Source: Actinomycetes bacterium
Lineage (GTDB): Bacteria; Actinomycetota; Acidimicrobiia; Acidimicrobiales; RAAP-2
DNA length: 33,648 nt
Assembly: GCA_021790675.1 (NCBI GenBank)
Contig: JAJYGN010000060.1
Span: 1 to 33,648, forward strand
Direction: 5' to 3'
In this document: positions 1-10,277 of the stretch, one piece after another
How the letters are laid out: every line of letters starts with the position of its first letter
Position numbering within the stretch: the first letter of the stretch is position 1
Translations under genes and position numbers: made by a program
Notes under the pieces: model-generated
Told to the model about the DNA's origin: nothing
Database searches by the model: none
The model's input: the letters and a program-made list of their open reading frames with translations, nothing else

Positions 1-891
1 ATCCCCTTGGACGTCACGGCGCTCACCCGTCTGTGGCGCCTGGCCCCTATCGGAGTGCCCGGCGACGCCGACGTGGTGCACGCGACGTCCCTGGCGGGAC
101 CCTTCGCCGGGGGTCGGCGCGGCGCGATCCACTCGGTTGCCGTGCATGACCTGCTCTGGCGCGATCGACCCGAGGCGACCACCGCGCGCGGCGTGCGCTT
201 CCACGAGGGTCGCCTGCGTCTCGTGCGCTCACGCGAGGCCATTCGCGTCATGGTTTCCTCGCCTGGGCTCAGCGAGCGGCTCCTCGCCGAGGGCTTCACC
301 GCGTCGCGTCTGCACTCCGTGCGTCTCGGCGTGGATGACGCGACACCGGCCGCCGATAGCGCCGCCGTGGCGGCGGTGCTGTCGCACGCGGGTGTCACTG
401 GTCCCTTCTCGCTCTACGTCGGCACGCGCGAACCGCGCAAGAACATCGCGCGCCTCGTCGAGGCCCACACCGTCGCGCGGGGCCGACGCGGCGACCTCGG
501 TCCCCTGGTGCTGGTGGGACCGACGGGCTGGGGGGCCGTGGACACCGCGGACGCGGTCGTGCTCGGGCCCCTGAGCCGAGCGCTCGTCAAGGGCTTACTG
601 CGCGACGCGACGGTGATGGCCTACGTGGCCCTCGCCGAGGGTTGGGGACTCCCACCGGTCGAGGCCCTGTTCGCCGGGACGCGCGTCGTGGTCAGCGCGG
701 ACTGTCCGAGCGTGGCCGGGATCGACGCCGTGGTGCGCGTCGACCCCCTGGACGTAGAGTCGATCGCCGACGGTTTGGTGCGCGCCCTCGACGAGAGCGA
801 CGACGCGACCGCCCGCGCCCGGCGTCACGGCGCGGTGTCCGACCTGACGTGGGTCAATTCGGCTCGCGACCACGTGGTGGGGTGGCAGTGA
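1..891 (+). CDS. GT4-family glycosyltransferase, 5'-truncated by the window edge
   Basis: Retaining GT-B glycosyltransferase of the GT4/GT1-like group, expected to move a sugar from a nucleotide donor onto a cytoplasmic glycan intermediate. The reading frame is open to base 1. It aligns with the next gene from about that protein's residue 60, so the N-terminus lies outside the window; the TTG at 7 is probably not the real start. Visible landmarks are an acceptor-domain HDL motif (VAVHDLLW), the inter-domain donor-site start LYVGTREPRKN, and the EX7E-type motif AEGWGLPPVEA near the C-terminus. Its stop overlaps the GTG start of the next GT by 4 bp, so the two paralogues are probably translationally coupled. 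The donor and acceptor sugars cannot be read from sequence. Confidence 0.88.
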   Translation: MPLDVTALTRLWRLAPIGVPGDADVVHATSLAGPFAGGRRGAIHSVAVHDLLWRDRPEATTARGVRFHEGRLRLVRSREAIRVMVSSPGLSERLLAEGFTASRLHSVRLGVDDATPAADSAAVAAVLSHAGVTGPFSLYVGTREPRKNIARLVEAHTVARGRRGDLGPLVLVGPTGWGAVDTADAVVLGPLSRALVKGLLRDATVMAYVALAEGWGLPPVEALFAGTRVVVSADCPSVAGIDAVVRVDPLDVESIADGLVRALDESDDATARARRHGAVSDLTWVNSARDHVVGWQ

Positions 892-1997
892 GAGTCGCCC
901 TCGACGTGTCGGCGGTCCCCGCGCAGCTCACGGGCGCCGGGCGTTACGTCGTAGAGATCGCCAAGCGGCTGGCGCACAGTGGACCTGACGTGACCCTGGT
1001 GTCGCGACGCGGCGACGAGGAGCGCTGGCGCGCCTGGTCGGGCGCGCCGGTGGTGGGTCTCGTGCCCACGGGCCGCGCTACTCGACTCTGGTACGAGGCC
1101 TGGCGTCTGGGCACGAGTGAGGTGGCGCGTGGCGTTGACGTGTGGCACGGACCGCATTACACAATGCCCCACCGCGGTGCGACACCGTCAGTCGTAACGA
1201 TTCACGACCTGACGTTCTTCACCCATCCCCAGTGGCACGAGCGCGCCAAGGTTGCCTATTTTCAGCGTGCTATTCGCTACTCGGCGGCGAACGCCGCGGC
1301 TCTCATCGCGGTGAGTGACGCCACGGCTCGTCTCATCGACGAGCTCCTGCCCGGGCACGCTCCGGTGGTGATCGCCCCCCACGGGGTCGACCTCACGGCG
1401 TTCTCGCTCGTTGACGTCGACGACGCCGTCACCTTCGAGCGGGCGGGGCTCGCGGGCGACGCCGCCTACGTTCTCTTCGTCGGCACCCTGGAACCGCGCA
1501 AGGGCCTCGACGTGCTGATCGAGGCGTTCGACCAGGTAGCCAGGGACCGTCCCGAACTCGAACTGTGGATCGCGGGCAAGGCGGGCTGGGGCGAGACCCC
1601 CGAGGTCGTGCGCCGCGCCGGCTCGCGACAGCGCATCCGGCGCCTGGGCTACGTCGATCAGGCGGTGCTGCCCGCGCTGATGCGTCGTGCGCGCTGCGTG
1701 GCCTATCCCTCGTGGGCCGAGGGGTTCGGCCTGCCCGTCCTCGAGGCGCTGGCCTGTGGCGGCGTGGTCGTGACGAGCGCGGGCACGGTCATGGAGGAGG
1801 TCGCGGGCGGCCACGCGCTACTCGCCGAGGCCGGCGACGTCGCCTCGCTCGCGGCCGCGCTCGTCGCCGCCAACGACCTCGACGCTGGTGCGAGGGCCGC
1901 CCGCGCGCCCGATGCCCGGCGCCACGCCGAGCGCTACACGTGGGAGGCGAGCATCGCGCGCCACCTCGAGGCCTACGACCTGGCGGCGCGGGCGTGA
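888..1997 (+). CDS. GT4-family glycosyltransferase (second of a tandem pair)
   Basis: A complete 369-residue GT-B glycosyltransferase. The start is GTG at 888, inside the stop of the upstream gene. It gives the classic N-terminus VRVALDVSAVPAQLTGAGRYV, with the glycine-rich acceptor loop. A central HDLTFF motif, the donor-domain start LFVGTLEPRKG, and AEGFGLPVLEA (EX7E) identify the family. An upstream in-frame extension to 642 exists but lies within the previous gene and is only a shadow. The stop overlaps the ATG of the following epimerase by 1 bp (TGATG), so the three genes look like one operon for building a surface polysaccharide or glycolipid. Mannosyl or rhamnosyl transfer is possible given the neighbours, but that is inference. 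Confidence 0.92.
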   Translation: MRVALDVSAVPAQLTGAGRYVVEIAKRLAHSGPDVTLVSRRGDEERWRAWSGAPVVGLVPTGRATRLWYEAWRLGTSEVARGVDVWHGPHYTMPHRGATPSVVTIHDLTFFTHPQWHERAKVAYFQRAIRYSAANAAALIAVSDATARLIDELLPGHAPVVIAPHGVDLTAFSLVDVDDAVTFERAGLAGDAAYVLFVGTLEPRKGLDVLIEAFDQVARDRPELELWIAGKAGWGETPEVVRRAGSRQRIRRLGYVDQAVLPALMRRARCVAYPSWAEGFGLPVLEALACGGVVVTSAGTVMEEVAGGHALLAEAGDVASLAAALVAANDLDAGARAARAPDARRHAERYTWEASIARHLEAYDLAARA

Positions 1998-2902
1998 TGC
2001 GTGCGCTCATCACGGGCGGGGACGGCTTCGTCGGACGTCACCTCGCGGCGTACGCCCGCGCCCAGGGCGACACCGTGACCGTGGTGGACGCCGAGTGTGA
2101 CGTGACCGACGCCGCCGCCGTGCGCGACGTCGTGTACGCGACCGCGCCCGAAGTCATCTATCACCTGGCCGCGCTCTCGAGCGTGGCGGATTCGTGGAAG
2201 GAACCGATCGCCTTCACGCGCGTCAACGTGCTCGGCACTCATCACGTGCTCGACGCGGCGCGCGAGATCGAGGGGTGCGCGACCGTGGTCGTCAGTTCGG
2301 CTGACGTCTACGGGGTGGTTGACGAGGCGGACCTGCCGCTTGATGAGACCCATCCGCCGTCGCCCGCGAGCCCCTACGCCCAATCCAAACTCGAGGCCGA
2401 GGGCTTCGCACGCCGTGCCGCGCGCGAGGGCCAGCGCGTTCTCATCGTGCGGCCCTTTCCGCACTTGGGGCCGGGCCAGTCAACGCGCTTCGTGGTGCCG
2501 GCGCTGGCCGCTCGGCTCCTCGACGCGCGCGAGCGCGGTCTGTCGGCCATCGCGGTGGGCGATCTGCGAGCCCGGCGCGACTACACCGACGTGCGCGACG
2601 TGGTGCGCGCCTACCGGCTGGTCAGTGAATTCGGTCGTTCCGGCGACATCTACCACGTGGCCAGCGGAGTCGACGTCGAGCTCGCTGCGATCGCCGCGCT
2701 GCTCGCGCAGCGCCTCGATCTTGAGGTGTCCTTCGAGGTCGATCCCGCGTTGTTGCGCCCCGTCGAGGTGCCGATCCTGCGCGGCAGCGCCGCGAAGATC
2801 CACGACGTCGCCGGCTGGGAGCCGGTGATCACCCTTAGCCAGTCCCTGGACGATGTGATCAGGGATGTTGAGGAGCGTCGGCGCGCGGGAACTCTGTCGT
2901 GA
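1997..2902 (+). CDS. NAD(P)-dependent epimerase/dehydratase, GDP-4-keto-6-deoxymannose reductase-like
   Basis: An extended short-chain dehydrogenase/reductase of 301 residues acting on a nucleotide sugar in the cytoplasm. The N-terminal Rossmann motif is GGDGFVG at residues 7-13, the catalytic Ser region is SSADVYG, and the catalytic Tyr/Lys pair is in YAQSK. HLAALSSV and the IVRPFPHLGPGQ segment resemble GDP-mannose dehydratase and GDP-6-deoxymannose reductase (RMD) proteins, but a 4-epimerase or dTDP-sugar enzyme is not excluded. The ATG overlaps the stop of the GT4 gene by 1 bp. It probably supplies an activated deoxysugar to the flanking glycosyltransferases. Confidence 0.85.
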   Translation: MRALITGGDGFVGRHLAAYARAQGDTVTVVDAECDVTDAAAVRDVVYATAPEVIYHLAALSSVADSWKEPIAFTRVNVLGTHHVLDAAREIEGCATVVVSSADVYGVVDEADLPLDETHPPSPASPYAQSKLEAEGFARRAAREGQRVLIVRPFPHLGPGQSTRFVVPALAARLLDARERGLSAIAVGDLRARRDYTDVRDVVRAYRLVSEFGRSGDIYHVASGVDVELAAIAALLAQRLDLEVSFEVDPALLRPVEVPILRGSAAKIHDVAGWEPVITLSQSLDDVIRDVEERRRAGTLS

Positions 2903-2940
2903 GACGTTCGTCGCGCCCCGGGGCTCGCGGTCGGGCACAG

Positions 2941-2946
2941 TAGCCT
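2941..2946 (+). promoter_or_regulatory. Candidate -10 (TAGCCT) for the GT2/membrane protein
   Basis: TAGCCT lies 10 nt before the ATG at 2957, in a 54-bp gap after the epimerase stop. No Shine-Dalgarno sequence is visible, so transcription may start at or very near the start codon. It matches the TANNNT elements seen before several other genes here, though with longer spacing than most. Confidence 0.35.
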
Positions 2947-2956
2947 TGAGAGTCTG

Positions 2957-5900
2957 ATGGAGTCCCGCGCCCCGGCCGTCGTCGCCGTCGTTGTCACGAC
3001 GGGCCCCGGGGCGGGTCTGGAGGCCACGGTGGCCTCCCTGGCGGCCCAGGACTACCCCGAGCTCAGCCTGCTCGTCGTGGCCAACGGCGAGCACGAGAAC
3101 GTTGCGGCTCGCGTCGCCGCGCTCGCGCCGGGGGCCTTCGTGCGGCACCTCGAGGAGAACCGGGGTTTTGCCGCGGCCTGCAATGAGGCCGCGATGATGG
3201 TCGAGGGCGCGACGTTCCTGCTGTTCTGCCACGACGACGTGCGCCTCGATCCCGACGCGGTGACCCAGATGGTGGCGTCGGCCTATCGCACCAACGCCGG
3301 CATCGTGACACCCAAGGTCGTCGACTACGACGACCCGATGATCCTGCTGCACGTGGGTCAAAACAGCGACCGCTTCGGGGTGGTTCAAGAGCGCGTGGAG
3401 GCCGGCGAGATCGATCACGGCCAGCAGGACCTCGAACGCGATGTCTTCGTGGCGCCCGGCGGCGTCACGCTGGTGCGCGGCGATCTCTTTGCCACCTTGC
3501 GAGGTTTCGATCCCCTGATCCTGGCCTTGGGCGAGGATCTCGACCTGTGCTGGCGCGCTCAGGTGGCCGGCGCGCGCATCGTGGTGGCGCCAGCCGCCCG
3601 GGTGGCTCACCGCGAGTCGATCGCCCGCGGCGAGCGCCCGATCACGGCTAAGGGCGTGCGCCGCTCGAGCCGCAAGGACCTTCAGCGCCGCCACCAGCTC
3701 CTCGTGGTCGCCACCGGCTGGGGCAAGCGCTACACGACGCGCACTCTTCTCACGCTGGCCGCGATGGAGGTGGTGGAGTTCGCGGTGGCCCTGCTGGGGC
3801 GCGACACCGACCGCGCGGGAGCCATCGTGGGCTCGTGGCGGTGGCTCTTTCACAACCGCGAGCGCATCCGCGAGCGCCGCCGGGAGCGCTCTCGCACGCG
3901 AGTCCTCTCCGATGCCGACCTGCACCGGCTGCAGATCGGCGGGGCGACGAGGCTGAAGAAGTTCGCCGTGACCCTGGTGCGCGAGGGCCTAGACCGCGCG
4001 CGCGGCATCCTGCCCCCCGAGGAGAACCCGCCCGACGAGGGACCGGACGCGGGCGTCGGCTTCGCCGCCGCCTTCGCCGAGAACGAGGAGTTCGACGAGA
4101 TCGCCGAGAGCGAGGCGCTCGCCCAGTCGCGCCACCCCTCGCGGCTGCTCACGTCATTCCGCTCCCAGGCCGCTGTCCTGGCGGTAATGATTGCGCTCTG
4201 GGCCCTGGGCTCGCGCAACCTGGTGGCGATGCACCTGCCGCTGTTGGGACGGCTCACCCCCCTCGACTCGTGGTGGACGACCTGGCGGCACTTCTTCGCC
4301 TCGTGGTCGAGCACCGGCACGGGCACGTCGGCTCCGGGGATGCCCGGCTACGCCGTGCTGGGCTTCGCGGGGACCTTCGTGCTGGGGCGCATGGGCATGC
4401 TGCCGCGCCTCGCGCTGATCGCCGCGGTGCCCCTCGGCGCCCTGGGCGTCGCGCGCCTGTTGAAGGACCGCGTCTCGAACCGCGCGCGGGTGGTCGCGGT
4501 CGTCGCGTACTTCGGTGGGTCCCTCGCTCTCAACATGATCAACCAGGGCCGCATCGACGTCCTGGTGGTCGTGGCCGGCCTGCCCTTCGTGGTCCGGCGC
4601 CTCTTCGACTTGCTCGGCGTGGCGGGCTTTCGCCGGGCTCCGGGCGCGTCGGTCGGCTTCGGCGTCGCGGGGTGGCGCGCGAGCGAGGCCGGCCAGCGGA
4701 TGATTCTGGTGATCTTGGTGGCCGCGATGAGCTCGCTGGCGCCGGCGACCCTCGTCTTGGTGGTCGTGATCGTTCTCGGGGCGACGTTGGTGGGACGCAA
4801 CGACGAGGCGCACCCGGTGCGACTGATCGCCTCGGTGCTCGTGAGCGTGGCGATCTTCCTCGCGCCCCTCACGCTTGACACCATCCTCGCGGGCCGCCGC
4901 GCGCTCGAGGTCTTCGGCCTGGCCCGGGGCGCCTGGTCCGGCCCGTCCTTCCTGCAGCTGGCGCGCGGCGCCGACGGGTATTTCGGAATGTCGTGGTGGG
5001 GGTGGCTCGCTCCGGCGGCGGCGCTCATCACGCTGGCGCTGGCCCGAGGCGAGCGGCGTCTCATCGCCGCGCGCTTCGCGGCGATCGCCGCGCTTTCGCT
5101 CATCCTCGCGACCTTGAGCCTGCGCCACTGGATGGGGCCCTTCACCCCCGACGTCGACGTCCTGCTCGCCCTCTACGGCGTCATGCTCGCGGGCCTCATC
5201 GGCCTCGGGGTGGCGGCGATAGAGCTCGACCTGCGACACGTGTCCTTCGGTTGGCGCCAGATCGGTGCCGGCGTGATGATCACGCTCCTGGTCGTCTCGA
5301 TCGTGCCACTCGCTCTCAATGTCGCCAGCGGGCGCTTCGATCTGCCCACGACCAGCGTGAGCGAGTCCCTGAGCGCTCTCGCGCCCCCGGGCGTGAGCAA
5401 CTACCGCGTGCTGTGGCTGGGTGACCCGTCGGTGCTGCCCCTGGCCGGTTTCAGCGTCGAGCCGGGTTTGGCGGCGGCGACGTCGCTCAGCGGGCTGCCC
5501 GGGGGCGCCGCGCTCTTCGCCGCGCCGGGCACCGGCCCCACCTCGGTCATCGCCGTGGCGCTCGATGAGGCGCTCTCCGGGCGCACCGTGCGCCTCGGGG
5601 CGCTGCTCGCGAGCGCGGGGATCTCCTCGATCGTCGTCTTGAACAGCGCCGCGCCCGAGATCACTGGCGTGCAGTCCGCGCCCGAGCGCAACGCGCCCGC
5701 GAGCCTCACGGTGGCTCTGGCGCGCCAGAGCGACCTTTCGCTCGAGCTCGCCACGCGCTCGGCCTCGATCTACGCCGACGCCGCGTTCCACGGCATCGTC
5801 TCGCAAAGCGCGCCGACGGCCCCGTCGGGTCCCGCGACACCAGTCGCTCTGCCCGGAAATCTCTTTGGACCTCTCGCACTCAACGGCTCGCCCGTGGTGG

Positions 5901-6187
5901 CGGCGCTGAGCCCGGCCAGCGCCTTCTCACTCGAGGTACCCGGCCGGCGCGTCACGCGCGTCGTGTCCGACGGGGTTGCCACTTTCCGCCTGTCGGGCTC
6001 GGGGCCCGCGACCGGACGGCTCGTGGTGCGCCGCTTCCCCTTCAACGGGATCCTCGCCGGCTTCACACTCTGCCTGTGGGCCGTCGTCTGGCTGGGTTTT
6101 GGCTGGCTACAGCGCCTCGAGTGGCTCTTTCGCTTCCGCAACCAGCGTCTGGCCATTGCCCGACACGCGAGGCGCGACGATGCCTAG
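2957..6187 (+). CDS. Large GT2 glycosyltransferase fused to a polytopic membrane domain
   Basis: A 1,076-residue protein with an N-terminal GT-A family 2 domain (about residues 7-270). The nucleotide/metal motif is CHDDVRLDPDA near residue 95, and the acid motif GEDLDLCWRA is near residue 195. A basic, charged linker (about 290-395) leads to many hydrophobic helices (about 400-780). A Ser/Ala-rich region that is probably outside the membrane (about 790-1030) ends in a last membrane segment near 1040-1060. The layout fits a membrane-anchored glycosyltransferase for envelope glycan assembly. Very similar large proteins precede DUF5719 genes in many actinobacteria. The start is ATG 2957 without an SD. 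The stop overlaps the next ATG by 8 bp, indicating coupling with the DUF5719 gene. The sugar and acceptor are unknown. Confidence 0.9.
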   Translation: MESRAPAVVAVVVTTGPGAGLEATVASLAAQDYPELSLLVVANGEHENVAARVAALAPGAFVRHLEENRGFAAACNEAAMMVEGATFLLFCHDDVRLDPDAVTQMVASAYRTNAGIVTPKVVDYDDPMILLHVGQNSDRFGVVQERVEAGEIDHGQQDLERDVFVAPGGVTLVRGDLFATLRGFDPLILALGEDLDLCWRAQVAGARIVVAPAARVAHRESIARGERPITAKGVRRSSRKDLQRRHQLLVVATGWGKRYTTRTLLTLAAMEVVEFAVALLGRDTDRAGAIVGSWRWLFHNRERIRERRRERSRTRVLSDADLHRLQIGGATRLKKFAVTLVREGLDRARGILPPEENPPDEGPDAGVGFAAAFAENEEFDEIAESEALAQSRHPSRLLTSFRSQAAVLAVMIALWALGSRNLVAMHLPLLGRLTPLDSWWTTWRHFFASWSSTGTGTSAPGMPGYAVLGFAGTFVLGRMGMLPRLALIAAVPLGALGVARLLKDRVSNRARVVAVVAYFGGSLALNMINQGRIDVLVVVAGLPFVVRRLFDLLGVAGFRRAPGASVGFGVAGWRASEAGQRMILVILVAAMSSLAPATLVLVVVIVLGATLVGRNDEAHPVRLIASVLVSVAIFLAPLTLDTILAGRRALEVFGLARGAWSGPSFLQLARGADGYFGMSWWGWLAPAAALITLALARGERRLIAARFAAIAALSLILATLSLRHWMGPFTPDVDVLLALYGVMLAGLIGLGVAAIELDLRHVSFGWRQIGAGVMITLLVVSIVPLALNVASGRFDLPTTSVSESLSALAPPGVSNYRVLWLGDPSVLPLAGFSVEPGLAAATSLSGLPGGAALFAAPGTGPTSVIAVALDEALSGRTVRLGALLASAGISSIVVLNSAAPEITGVQSAPERNAPASLTVALARQSDLSLELATRSASIYADAAFHGIVSQSAPTAPSGPATPVALPGNLFGPLALNGSPVVAALSPASAFSLEVPGRRVTRVVSDGVATFRLSGSGPATGRLVVRRFPFNGILAGFTLCLWAVVWLGFGWLQRLEWLFRFRNQRLAIARHARRDDA

Positions 6188-7487
6188 GACGCGCGTCACC
6201 GCGGTTGTCCTCGCGCTCGGGCTCGTCGCCACAGGAGTCGCGGCCAGCACCCTGCACGCGACCAACGCGGTCAGCGAATCCTCGAACGACTTCACCGCGA
6301 ACGCCGAGTCCACGGCCCTCTACTGCACCGGTCTCGGTGCGGGCGTCGGCGGGCACGTGGACTTCACCAATCTCACCGGTGAGCCGCGACACCTGTCGGT
6401 CGAGGTGGTCGCCAACACCGGGGCGCACGCCGCGCGCAGTGTCGCGTTGGCCGCGCACGCTACGATCGACATCTCACCAGCCGCCTGGGTGCCGGGCAGC
6501 CTCTACGGCGTCAGCGCGCTGGTCAGCGGCGGCGGCGTGGTGGGCGCGCAGGTGGGAGCTCAGAACACGGCCGTCGCGCCCTGTAGTGACGGGGGAGTGA
6601 CGGACTGGTACGCGGCGGGATTTGACACCCTGGTGGGATCGAGCGCCCTCGTGAGCCTGTTCAACCCCTCTGCGACCCCGGCGGTCGTGAACGTGACGAC
6701 AGTCACATCCAGTGGCTTCTCGGCGCCCGCGCCCTTCCAAGGTCTGGCCGTCGGCCCCCACGCGGAGGTCGCGGTCAATCTAGCCACCCAGATCGTGGAC
6801 ACCGCCAACGTCGGCGTCCACGTGAACGTCGTACGCGGCACAGTGGTCGCCGTGGGTGTGCAGACGTCGGCCACCACGGCGTCGTTCAACGTGGGTCAGG
6901 ACGTCTTAGCGACCAAGGCTGTCTTCCCGCTGGTGACAACCGCGGCCAATACCCGGGCCCAGGTGCGCGTCGCGAATCCCAACGACGTGGCGGCGTCGGT
7001 CACGGTCGCGGTCGCCCTGGGATCCTTCCACATCGCCCCCGAGAGCGTCGAAGTTCCCGCCTACGCCAGCGGCGTCGTGACCATCACCCCGAACTCGGCA
7101 ATCCCGGAGGCGGGCTTCGCCGCACTGACGCTCATCTCGAGCGTACCGGTCGCCACGGCCCTTGCGGTGGGTGAGAAGGGCCTCGGGCTCTCGGCGCCGG
7201 GTCCGCTCTCGCGCACCTGGCTCGTCACGGACTTCAGTGGTCGGGGCTTCGCGCGAGCGGTCCTCACCAACGCCTCAACCCATGCGGTGAACATCCACGC
7301 CACCGACCTCGCTACGTCGGCGTCCTTCAGCGCGACGCTGGCGGCGGGAACGTCGAGCGACCTGCGCGCGCTACTGCCGGGGCTGCGCCAGCTGCAGGGT
7401 CTGACGTTGTTGATCACGAGCGACCGGTTGGTCAGGATGACGACGATTCTGCCCGTGACGCCCGTCGGGCCGGTGGTGGCCTCAGCC

Positions 7488-7502
<15 letters not shown>
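6180..7502 (+). CDS. DUF5719-family secreted protein
   Basis: A 440-residue exported protein. Residues 1-27 form a signal peptide or N-terminal anchor (PRTR, then a long hydrophobic stretch, then AAST). The rest is rich in Ala, Val, Thr and Ser, with repeated beta-sandwich-like segments such as FTNLTGEPRHLSVEV and VRVANPNDVAASVTV. There are two cysteines (LYCTG and APCSD). This arrangement and its place directly after the large GT2 gene match DUF5719, a family of unknown function in the conserved actinobacterial envelope locus. The ATG lies inside the GT2 stop region (8-bp overlap). The 3' end overlaps the convergent ftsH by 15 bp. A role in supporting or presenting surface glycan is inference. 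Confidence 0.8.
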
Positions 7503-9470
<1,968 letters not shown>

Positions 9471-9476
9471 TCCACC

Positions 9477-9482
9477 AATCTA
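9477..9482 (-). promoter_or_regulatory. Candidate -10 (TAGATT) of a leaderless ftsH promoter
   Basis: On the minus strand TAGATT is followed by exactly 6 nt (GGTGGA) and the GTG start of ftsH. The spacing puts transcription start at or beside the start codon. It shares a 69-bp divergent intergenic region with the CPBP promoter. Confidence 0.5.
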
Positions 9483-9527
9483 GGGGCGCGGCGTCACATT
9501 GTTACTCGCGGGCCGAACCTTGCTTGT

Positions 9528-9533
9528 TAGCGT
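9528..9533 (+). promoter_or_regulatory. Candidate -10 (TAGCGT) of a leaderless CPBP-protease promoter
   Basis: TAGCGT is followed by 6 nt (GAGGGA) and ATG 9540. GAGGGA abuts the ATG, too close to serve as an SD. No clear -35 is visible, as is common in actinobacterial promoters. Confidence 0.45.
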
Positions 9534-9539
9534 GAGGGA

Positions 9540-10277
9540 ATGACCTCGCCTCCCCCGGCACCCTCCGCGCGCTGGGGGATCGTCCTCGGCGCCATGGTGG
9601 TGGGCTTCGTCGCGGGCGAGATCCTGGGCACGGTGCTCGTGGGGCTGGTCGCCGGGCTCTCTCACTACCCCGGGGGGCTCACGGCGCTGACGCACGCGAG
9701 CGCGCCTCCGTGGTGGTTCGTCGCCGGCAGCCTGGTGGGTTTGTGGTGTGGATTCGCCGGTGCGGTCTACCTGGCGCGTACTCGTGGTCATCTTCAGCCC
9801 CTGGCAGGTCAGTGGCGGTTTCGTCCGGGAGATCTCATCTACGTGGTCCTTGGGGTTGCCCTGCAATTCGGTGTCGACCTGGCGTATCGTCCGTGGCACG
9901 TCTCGCACCTCAACCGGCCGGTGCATCACCTCTTCGGCGGCGCGACCGGAGCCGGCGCAGCGCTGATCGCGGTGATGACCTTGCTCGGCGCGCCCTTCAT
10001 GGAGGAGATGTTCTTTCGCGGGCTCGTCTTTCGCGGTCTCGCCGGCGCCCTGCACGCGCGCGAGCGCGGCCTCGCCCTGTGGGTGGCCGTGATCGCCAGC
10101 GCACTGCTCTTCGCCCTGGCCCATGGTGAAGCAGCCCAGTTCGCCGGCCTCGCGGCGGTCGGTGTCGTGTTGGCGCTTCTGGTCGCGCGCACGAAGCGAC
10201 TCGCGCCGAGCTTTCTCACCCACGCGTCCTTTAACGCCGTCGCCCTCGTGGCGCTCTTTAGTCAGCGGGCCCACTGA
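9540..10277 (+). CDS. CPBP-family intramembrane metalloprotease (CAAX protease/Abi-like)
   Basis: A 245-residue polytopic membrane protein with the conserved glutamic-type metalloprotease motifs. EEMFFR (Glu155, Glu156, Arg160) lies in the first motif, His195 in FALAHGE in the second, and His228 with Asn232 in LTHASFN in the third. Hydrophobic segments lie at about 12-40, 60-80, 100-115, 135-152, 180-197, 200-216 and 228-240. Relatives cut prenylated proteins in eukaryotes; in bacteria they have varied roles including bacteriocin immunity and protein sorting, and this substrate is unknown. The stop TGA overlaps the ATG of the next membrane protein by 1 bp, suggesting joint expression with envelope-glycan genes. 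Confidence 0.88.
   Translation: MTSPPPAPSARWGIVLGAMVVGFVAGEILGTVLVGLVAGLSHYPGGLTALTHASAPPWWFVAGSLVGLWCGFAGAVYLARTRGHLQPLAGQWRFRPGDLIYVVLGVALQFGVDLAYRPWHVSHLNRPVHHLFGGATGAGAALIAVMTLLGAPFMEEMFFRGLVFRGLAGALHARERGLALWVAVIASALLFALAHGEAAQFAGLAAVGVVLALLVARTKRLAPSFLTHASFNAVALVALFSQRAH

Noticed and set aside
2480..3925. 481-residue open frame antisense to the epimerase and GT2 genes
   Set aside because: Its composition is that of an antisense shadow, it spans two real genes and has no recognisable family.
4154..5806. 550-residue open frame antisense to the GT2/membrane protein
   Set aside because: It is rich in Arg, Gln, His and Asp with no domain, as expected for an antisense frame of a GC-rich membrane-protein gene. 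The sense gene has clear motifs.
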